From positions 1 to 64,000 of the forward strand of contig NZ_JAMBOB010000016.1 of NCBI RefSeq assembly GCF_023715415.1: a stretch of 64,000 nt of DNA, read 5' to 3'. A model generated the notes under the pieces. The model was not told the DNA's origin and searched no databases. It saw only the letters and a program-made list of their open reading frames with translations. Position 1 is the stretch's first letter, and each line of letters starts with the position of its first letter. The position numbers and the translations under genes were made by a program. The stretch is from Neobacillus niacini. GTDB lineage: Bacteria > Bacillota > Bacilli > Bacillales > Cytobacillaceae. Positions 59,618 through 64,000 of this stretch are shown piece by piece.

Positions 59618-61135
59618 ATGATTATGCTAACAGGCCAAAGTTTAACATTGGATCAAATGAAAGATGTTTTATATCGAAAAGAGAAGGTTTTTGCTTCGGA
59701 AAAGAGTATGGAACTTGTAACTAGGAGCCGTGAAGCGGTAGAGAAGATCGTTTCCGAGCACAAAGTAGTTTATGGTATTAATACAGGATTTGGGAAGTTC
59801 AGTGATGTTTTAATCGATAAAGAGCACGTCAGGGATTTACAGCTTAATTTAATTCGCTCCCATGCTTGTGGAGTCGGGGAACCCTTTCCGGAAGTTGTTT
59901 CAAAAGCGATGGTTCTTTTGCGTGCCAATGCCCTTTTAAAAGGGTATTCAGGTGTTCGGCCAATCCTGATTGATAAACTTTTAGAACTGGTTAATACAGA
60001 AATCATACCAGTCATTCCTCAGCAGGGTTCATTGGGGGCAAGTGGTGATTTAGCGCCCCTCTCCCATTTAGCCTTAGTAGTGATAGGGGAAGGGGAAGTA
60101 TTTTACAAAGGAAATCGGATGGAATCAATCCATGCGCTTCAAATGGAAGGCATCCTGCCGCTAACATTAGAGGCAAAAGAGGGTCTTGCGTTAATTAATG
60201 GAACACAGGCAATGACAGCTATGGGAGTTGTGGGCTATCTTGAAGCTGAACAGCTGGCATTTGAAAGTGAACTCATTGCAGCAATGACAATGGAAGGATT
60301 AAATGGAATCATTGATGCATTTGCTGAAGAGGTTCATCTAGCAAGGGGATACCAGCAGCAGATTGATACGGCAGCAAGAATCCGCAGGTATTTAAGTGAT
60401 AGTTTATTAACCACCGTTCAAGGAGAATACCGAGTTCAGGATGCTTATTCTCTAAGGTGTATTCCACAGGTACACGGGGCATCTTGGCAGGCACTTGATT
60501 ATGTTAAGGAAAAATTAGAAATTGAAATGAATGCGGCTACAGACAACCCACTCATTTTTAATGATGGGGAAAAGGTTATTTCTGGTGGGAATTTTCATGG
60601 TCAGCCGATTGCCTTCGCAATGGATTTTATGAAGATTGCGGTAGCGGAGCTTGCAAATATAGCTGAAAGACGAATTGAGCGATTAGTAAACCCACAGCTG
60701 AACGACCTGCCGCCTTTCCTAAGCCCTGAACCCGGTTTGCAGTCAGGTGCTATGATTATGCAATATGCTGCCGCATCGTTAGTATCAGAAAATAAAACAC
60801 TTGCCCATCCAGCAAGCGTCGATTCCATTCCCTCATCTGCCAATCAGGAAGACCATGTGAGTATGGGGACCATTGCCGCTAGACATGCTTATCAAATCAT
60901 TCAGAATGCTAGGCGAGTGCTGGCGATTGAACTCATTTGTGCGATGCAAGCAGTTGAAATCCGCGGGGTGGAGAAAATGGCCAGCCAGACAAAGAAGCTG
61001 TATGAGAAAGGGAGAGAGCTTGTTCCTTCAATAATGAAGGATCGAATCTTTTCAAAAGATATCGAGAAAGCTGCAGAGGGTCTAAAATATTGGGACCTAA
61101 AGAAACTCATTCAAAAATTTGACAATGTAAAATAA
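59618..61135 (+). CDS. hutH: Histidine ammonia-lyase
   Basis: A 505-residue enzyme that deaminates histidine to urocanate, the first step of histidine use. The MIO cofactor triad Ala141-Ser-Gly lies in GSLGASGDLAPLSHLAL. Other fixed segments are YGINTGFGKFSDVLI, SLRCIPQVHGA, TDNPLIF, SGGNFHGQPIAFAMD and SIPSSANQEDHVSMG. ATG 59618 fits the known N-terminus and has AGAGGTGAG upstream; an earlier in-frame start at 59567 lies inside the leader hairpin. No hutU, hutI or hutG follows, so the rest of the pathway must be elsewhere. Confidence 0.95.
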   Translation: MIMLTGQSLTLDQMKDVLYRKEKVFASEKSMELVTRSREAVEKIVSEHKVVYGINTGFGKFSDVLIDKEHVRDLQLNLIRSHACGVGEPFPEVVSKAMVLLRANALLKGYSGVRPILIDKLLELVNTEIIPVIPQQGSLGASGDLAPLSHLALVVIGEGEVFYKGNRMESIHALQMEGILPLTLEAKEGLALINGTQAMTAMGVVGYLEAEQLAFESELIAAMTMEGLNGIIDAFAEEVHLARGYQQQIDTAARIRRYLSDSLLTTVQGEYRVQDAYSLRCIPQVHGASWQALDYVKEKLEIEMNAATDNPLIFNDGEKVISGGNFHGQPIAFAMDFMKIAVAELANIAERRIERLVNPQLNDLPPFLSPEPGLQSGAMIMQYAAASLVSENKTLAHPASVDSIPSSANQEDHVSMGTIAARHAYQIIQNARRVLAIELICAMQAVEIRGVEKMASQTKKLYEKGRELVPSIMKDRIFSKDIEKAAEGLKYWDLKKLIQKFDNVK

Positions 61136-61136
61136 G

Positions 61137-61164
61137 AAAAAGGCGTGAAAATTCACGCCTTTTA
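61137..61164. terminator. Bidirectional terminator
   Basis: AAAAAGGCGTGAA and TTCACGCCTTTTA form an 11-13-bp stem with almost no loop beyond AA, overlapping the end of the convergent small gene. Confidence 0.88.
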
Positions 61165-61326
61165 TTCTATATCTTCCGTTTCAACTCTATTCTTAAATGC
61201 TTCCCGTACTACAAGGAACTCTTCGTCCCCAATAGCATCCTTTGAATGCTTTTCTGTTTGGTTATCCTTTGGTAAATTACCAGGATGACCTTTCTTTTTA
61301 TGATTAAAATGTTCTCCACGTGCCAA
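61162..61326 (-). CDS. Small hydrophilic protein
   Basis: A 54-residue protein starting at TTG with AAAGGAG just upstream. Residues 1-20 are His/Lys/Gly-rich (ARGEHFNHKKKGHPG), followed by an acidic stretch (DAIGDEEFLVVREAF). It resembles small Bacillus spore-associated proteins in character, but no family is assigned. Confidence 0.65.
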   Translation of the reverse strand: MARGEHFNHKKKGHPGNLPKDNQTEKHSKDAIGDEEFLVVREAFKNRVETEDIE

Positions 61327-61404
61327 ATTAAACACTCCTTTCGTCTACGAATGTATCATTCCCAAACGAAGGATATTTATTAGTGAAGAAGTGGAGGGAT
61401 AAAA

Positions 61405-61524
61405 TTATTCTTCGTTAATTTTTTCATCAGACTTTACAGGGCTGCAGATGCGGTCAATGAGAAAACCAAAAAATACTAAAAAACCTATTGGAATTGCGTA
61501 ATTCAATACATGAATGGTTGTCAT
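61405..61524 (-). CDS. Small single-helix membrane protein
   Basis: A 39-residue protein: MTTIHVLNYAIPIGFLVFF forms a membrane helix, then a short basic/Cys-containing segment (DRICSPVKSDEKINEE). GGTGGTGAT lies upstream of the ATG. No family is recognised; it could be a subunit of a larger membrane complex. Confidence 0.6.
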   Translation of the reverse strand: MTTIHVLNYAIPIGFLVFFGFLIDRICSPVKSDEKINEE

Positions 61525-61929
61525 AGACTGAAATCACCACCGTTATTTGAATATTTTTAATATTTAGTATATTGTAATGCTGTTAATAGTGATTGTCAAT
61601 TGTCACAAAATAGACAAATTTCACTGTAATTTCTAGCCTTTTTAACCTATTTTACAAAATCCTTCATTAGGGAAATACACCCATTTTCGACCGTAAACCC
61701 CCTCGATTTCCATTAAACTTCCATTAAAATGATAACCTTTCTACAATTTGCGTAATTCTCAAAGGGGTTATTGTAGAAAAATGGAAGAATTTGTGTAAAA
61801 AAAAGGTTTGAAAAATAAAAATATCTGACAAAATACAACACTTTACTGAAAAAGTACTATATATAATGAACATAGTAATTATGTATTAGGAAGAGTTGTC
61901 TACTAAATATACTGAATAATCAATGATTT
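61525..61929. other. Long upstream region of the sinI riboswitch transcript
   Basis: No gene is seen. Candidate control elements are the inverted repeat TTGTC-N8-GACAA (61600-61617), a Spo0A-box-like TTCGACC (61686-61692, one mismatch to the complement of TGTCGAA), an 11-bp-spaced direct repeat TTCCATTAAA (61708-61717 and 61719-61728), and a TATAAT (61862-61867) suited to transcribing the riboswitch. All are position-based guesses. Confidence 0.45.
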
Positions 61930-61944
61930 ATGGGGAATATGAAA

Positions 61945-62030
61945 CAGAAAAAGGCAAACTCATTGAAAAGTGAGGACGCAAAGCCGAGGATCTAAGGTAC
62001 ACATTTTACTATGATGGCCGGGCTGCCTGG
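61945..62030 (+). promoter_or_regulatory. Cyclic di-GMP-I (GEMM) riboswitch
   Basis: Class I hallmarks appear in order. GGCAAAC (61953-61959) is followed by a stem CTCATT/AGTGAG closed by a GAAA tetraloop (61965-61968), then GACGCAAAGCC (61975-61985). A second arm containing TCTAAGG follows, and the closing ATGGCCGGGCTGCC (62013-62026). No terminator lies between aptamer and gene. The sinI ribosome binding site AGGGGTGG starts about 18 nt after the aptamer, so control is probably at translation initiation. Confidence 0.9.
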
Positions 62031-62062
62031 AATACGAATATGTATTTTAGGGGTGGATGAAA

Positions 62063-62212
62063 GTGGCAATAATGGAAAGTATGACGAATGGATTAGATGC
62101 AGAATGGTTAGCTCTTATCGTAGAAGCAAAAGCTCTAGGGATTTCGAAGGAAACAATTCTTGATTTTCTCCATCAGAACGAAGTTAGAGAGGTACTAGTA
62201 AAGAACCGCTAA
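62063..62212 (+). CDS. sinI: SinI-family anti-repressor
   Basis: A 49-residue protein whose core GLDAEWLALIVEAKALGISKETILDFL is the SinI helical hook that binds and inactivates SinR. The same pattern (LDSDWMNIVKEAMDSGVSKEQFRDFI) ends the SinR encoded opposite, as expected for partners. GTG 62063 is chosen because AGGGGTGG is 6 bp upstream; ATG 62057 and ATG 62072 are alternatives. It lies directly behind a c-di-GMP riboswitch and converges with sinR. In B. subtilis sinI and sinR are in tandem and sinI is controlled by Spo0A. Confidence 0.88.
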   Translation: MAIMESMTNGLDAEWLALIVEAKALGISKETILDFLHQNEVREVLVKNR

Positions 62213-62220
62213 AATACATA

Positions 62221-62268
62221 AAAGAACAAAGCATACTACAAAAATAGGGTAGTATGCTTTGTTCTTTT
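62221..62268. terminator. Bidirectional terminator between sinI and sinR
   Basis: AAAGAACAAAGCATACTAC and its complement form a 19-bp stem with a ~10-nt loop. It ends both convergent transcripts and reaches the sinR stop codon. Confidence 0.93.
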
Positions 62269-62608
62269 ATTGTTCATTATTATTTTGACCGATTCGCCAC
62301 TTATTAAATTCAATAAAATCGCGAAATTGTTCTTTCGATACACCAGAATCCATTGCTTCTTTTACAATGTTCATCCAATCACTATCTAATTCTTCTTTAT
62401 TAATCTGTTCATTTATTAGATGTTCCACAGGTACGTTTAATACAGAAGAAATCTTTTCAAGGAACTGAATAGATGGATTCCTTTGCAGGTTTCTTTCCAG
62501 AGAGCTTAAATAAGATTTAGCAACCCCTGCTTGTTCAGCAAGTTCTGATAATGACATTTTTTTCTCTAAACGAAGTTTTTTAACACGATCACCAATCATT
62601 GGGCTCAC
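62267..62608 (-). CDS. sinR: SinR master biofilm repressor
   Basis: A 113-residue repressor. The N-terminal XRE helix-turn-helix, MSLSELAEQAGVAKSYLSSLERNL followed by NPSIQFLEKIS (residues ~18-52), is nearly that of B. subtilis SinR. A linker leads to the C-terminal multimerisation/SinI-binding hook LDSDWMNIVKEAMDSGVS. SinR represses matrix genes; SinI or SlrR relieves it. It is convergent with sinI rather than downstream of it, so the two have independent promoters here. Confidence 0.93.
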   Translation of the reverse strand: MSPMIGDRVKKLRLEKKMSLSELAEQAGVAKSYLSSLERNLQRNPSIQFLEKISSVLNVPVEHLINEQINKEELDSDWMNIVKEAMDSGVSKEQFRDFIEFNKWRIGQNNNEQ

Positions 62609-62802
62609 ACACCTACTATTTATTATTACTACAATAATTTTAGCAGATAAGATGAAAAAGTTCCATATTAAGAACGACTGATTTATACAAAAATATTCCT
62701 AAATAGCGAAAACCTTTTGAAATTATGGTTTGATAACGATACTATTAAAGAGTGTTTCCAATTCTGTAAAAATACATAAAAATAATTAAAAAGGTTGGGA
62801 AG

Positions 62803-63558
62803 ATGATGATCGTTCTAAAATCACAGCGGGAAATCGATGCGATGAAAAAGGCAGGAGAAATTCTTGCATCATGTCATAAAGAAATTGCAAAAATGATAAA
62901 ACCAGGTGTAACAACTTGGGAGATTGATCAGTTTGTAGATGAATTCCTTGCTAAACATAAGGCAACCCCACAGCAAAAGGGCTATAAGGGCTATAAATAT
63001 GCTACCTGTGCCAGTATAAATGATGAAATCTGCCATGGCTTTCCTAGAAAGGAACCATTGAAGGATGGCGATATTGTTACCATCGACATGGTCGTTAATT
63101 TCAATGGAGGATTGGCTGATTCTGCATGGAGCTATGCTATCGGAAGAGTTTCTAAGGAAACAGAACATTTATTAAAGGTAACAAAGGAAGCACTCTATAA
63201 GGGTATTGAACAGGCTGTCCCTGGAAATAGAATTGGAGATATCGGTCATGCCATTCAAACCTATGTTGAAGGGGAAGGCTTTTCGGTGGTTCGTGACTTT
63301 ATTGGCCATGGAATTGGGGCTGTCATTCATGAGAAACCTGATGTACCACATTACGGACTGCCAGGAAAAGGGCCAAGAATTAAAGAGGGTATGGTGTTTA
63401 CAATCGAGCCAATGGTCAATGTCGGTATGTATCAAACCAAAATGGATACAAATGGCTGGACAGCAAGGACCATTGATGGTAAGTATTCTGCTCAATATGA
63501 ACATACCATTGCCATCACCAAGGATGGACCAATCATTTTAACTGAACAGGATAAATAA
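62803..63558 (+). CDS. mapB: Methionine aminopeptidase type I (second, MapB-like)
   Basis: A 251-residue enzyme removing N-terminal methionine. All five metal ligands are in place: Asp in TIDMVVNFNGGLADSAW (two), His in FIGHGIG, Glu in FTIEPMVN and Glu in QYEHTIAI. Its location outside the ribosomal-protein cluster and its similarity to B. subtilis YflG suggest the second isozyme, MapB. The start is one of two adjacent ATGs (62803, 62806). Confidence 0.92.
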   Translation: MMIVLKSQREIDAMKKAGEILASCHKEIAKMIKPGVTTWEIDQFVDEFLAKHKATPQQKGYKGYKYATCASINDEICHGFPRKEPLKDGDIVTIDMVVNFNGGLADSAWSYAIGRVSKETEHLLKVTKEALYKGIEQAVPGNRIGDIGHAIQTYVEGEGFSVVRDFIGHGIGAVIHEKPDVPHYGLPGKGPRIKEGMVFTIEPMVNVGMYQTKMDTNGWTARTIDGKYSAQYEHTIAITKDGPIILTEQDK

Positions 63559-63560
63559 AA

Positions 63561-63587
63561 AAACAGATCTCCTGAGATCTGTTTTAC
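63561..63587. terminator. Bidirectional terminator
   Basis: AAACAGATCT and AGATCTGTTT form a 10-bp stem with a 4-nt loop between the convergent mapB and yfkK genes. Confidence 0.92.
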
Positions 63588-63820
63588 TTATTTTTACGAA
63601 GGTTCCCCAGTTCTTCCACCAATGCTTGCATTTCATTTGGGCTAAAAGAAGGTTTTTTCATTACCATTTCATAAATTTCTTTTAATTCCTCATACATTTC
63701 TTCATCAAAGTGTGAAGGTTTAATGGCTCCAAGATTTAATACTTTTAATTTTTCTTTAATTTGTTCAATCATGTATTCTACATTTTCTACTGTCTGTTCT
63801 GATAAATTCAATCCCGTCAC
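63584..63820 (-). CDS. yfkK: DUF1128 family protein YfkK
   Basis: A 78-residue soluble, helical, acidic protein of the DUF1128 family. The core is NVEYMIEQIKEKLKVLNLGAIKP followed by YEELKEIYEMVMKK and MQALVEELGNLR, as in Bacillus YfkK. The function is unknown. The GTG at 63820 and an in-frame TTG four codons later are both possible starts. Beyond it, 63821-64000 shows no gene. Confidence 0.83.
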   Translation of the reverse strand: MTGLNLSEQTVENVEYMIEQIKEKLKVLNLGAIKPSHFDEEMYEELKEIYEMVMKKPSFSPNEMQALVEELGNLRKNK

Positions 63821-64000
63821 CCTTTCAACATTCGTAACTTTATCTTTTCATTTTCACTACTAGATGTCAATCTAAACATGTTTTATTGCTTCTATCAATG
63901 GGTAAATAATTATTATGTTTAAAAATAAGGACAATCCTTGCATTTGGCAGCAAGATTAAAGCAAAATAAAGTGGAGTATATTGGTATTTATTTCATAAAT

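Overview
The window looks like chromosomal DNA from an AT-rich, endospore-forming Bacillaceae species of the Bacillus/Neobacillus/Mesobacillus type. The evidence is strong Gram-positive ribosome binding sites with ATG/GTG/TTG starts, Bacillus-type genes (yfkAB, yhfW, yetJ, yfkK, mapB, sinI/sinR, a spoVB-like flippase, the lia operon), S-box and c-di-GMP riboswitches, and Rho-independent terminators after most transcription units. The genus is inference. I see no rRNA, tRNA, CRISPR, prophage or intact insertion sequence.

Layout. 1-200: a 20-bp tandem repeat array that decays towards recQ. 260-5827: recQ, a formate/nitrite-type channel, the radical SAM gene yfkAB and an MFS exporter. 6058-7403: a SAM-I riboswitch driving a lone sugar-type ABC solute-binding lipoprotein. 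7522-11777: a split ThrE-type exporter, an amidase and a YugO-type potassium channel. 11863-12572: two copies of a GC-rich Bacillus repeat flanking an IS1182-type transposase relic (third repeat copy at 50656-50848). 12609-14551: a DUF350 / glutathionylspermidine-synthase-like / lipoprotein operon. 15200-20579: two membrane sensor kinases, an HD-GYP c-di-GMP phosphodiesterase sharing a sensor module with one of them, then a 21-codon Cys/Trp-rich peptide gene followed by a PqqD-like/M50 membrane metalloprotease. 20729-28701: a respiratory-looking locus with a NarI-like membrane protein, a NarB/NasA-type molybdoenzyme, a four-cluster ferredoxin, a Tat-exported Rieske protein, three small proteins and an Nre-like regulatory set (two HisKA_3 kinases, one regulator, one NreA-like GAF protein). 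28737-35306: glnS, an oxidoreductase, a NapH-like Fe-S membrane protein, a WG-repeat protein and kynB. 35342-39568: CopD, a CopC-like remnant, DUF2249, an E. coli-type FNR with matching FNR boxes, a flavodoxin, an HMA-like protein and an MBL-fold hydrolase. 39843-46938: a YfmL-type helicase, an amidase, yhfW, a PLP trans-sulfuration enzyme, small membrane proteins and a LysM-CAP protein. 47081-50593: liaIH-FSR without liaG. 50952-59279: a SpoVB-like flippase, an ECF sigma factor, yetJ, mscL, ampS, an MFS exporter and topB. 59618-63820: orphan hutH with a hairpin leader, small proteins, a c-di-GMP riboswitch in front of sinI, convergent sinR, mapB and yfkK.

How it fits together. Two themes recur. 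The first is anaerobic or nitrate/NO respiration: the FNT channel, the molybdoenzyme operon with Nre-like regulators, the NapH-like protein, and FNR with DUF2249 and flavodoxin. The second is c-di-GMP and lifestyle switching: the HD-GYP enzyme, the c-di-GMP riboswitch on the SinR antagonist SinI, the potassium channel and lia. The most novel-looking items are the short peptide plus PqqD-M50 protease unit at 19260-20579, and the riboswitch-sinI/sinR arrangement at 61945-62608. All assignments come from reading motifs and recalled family features; no database search was run.
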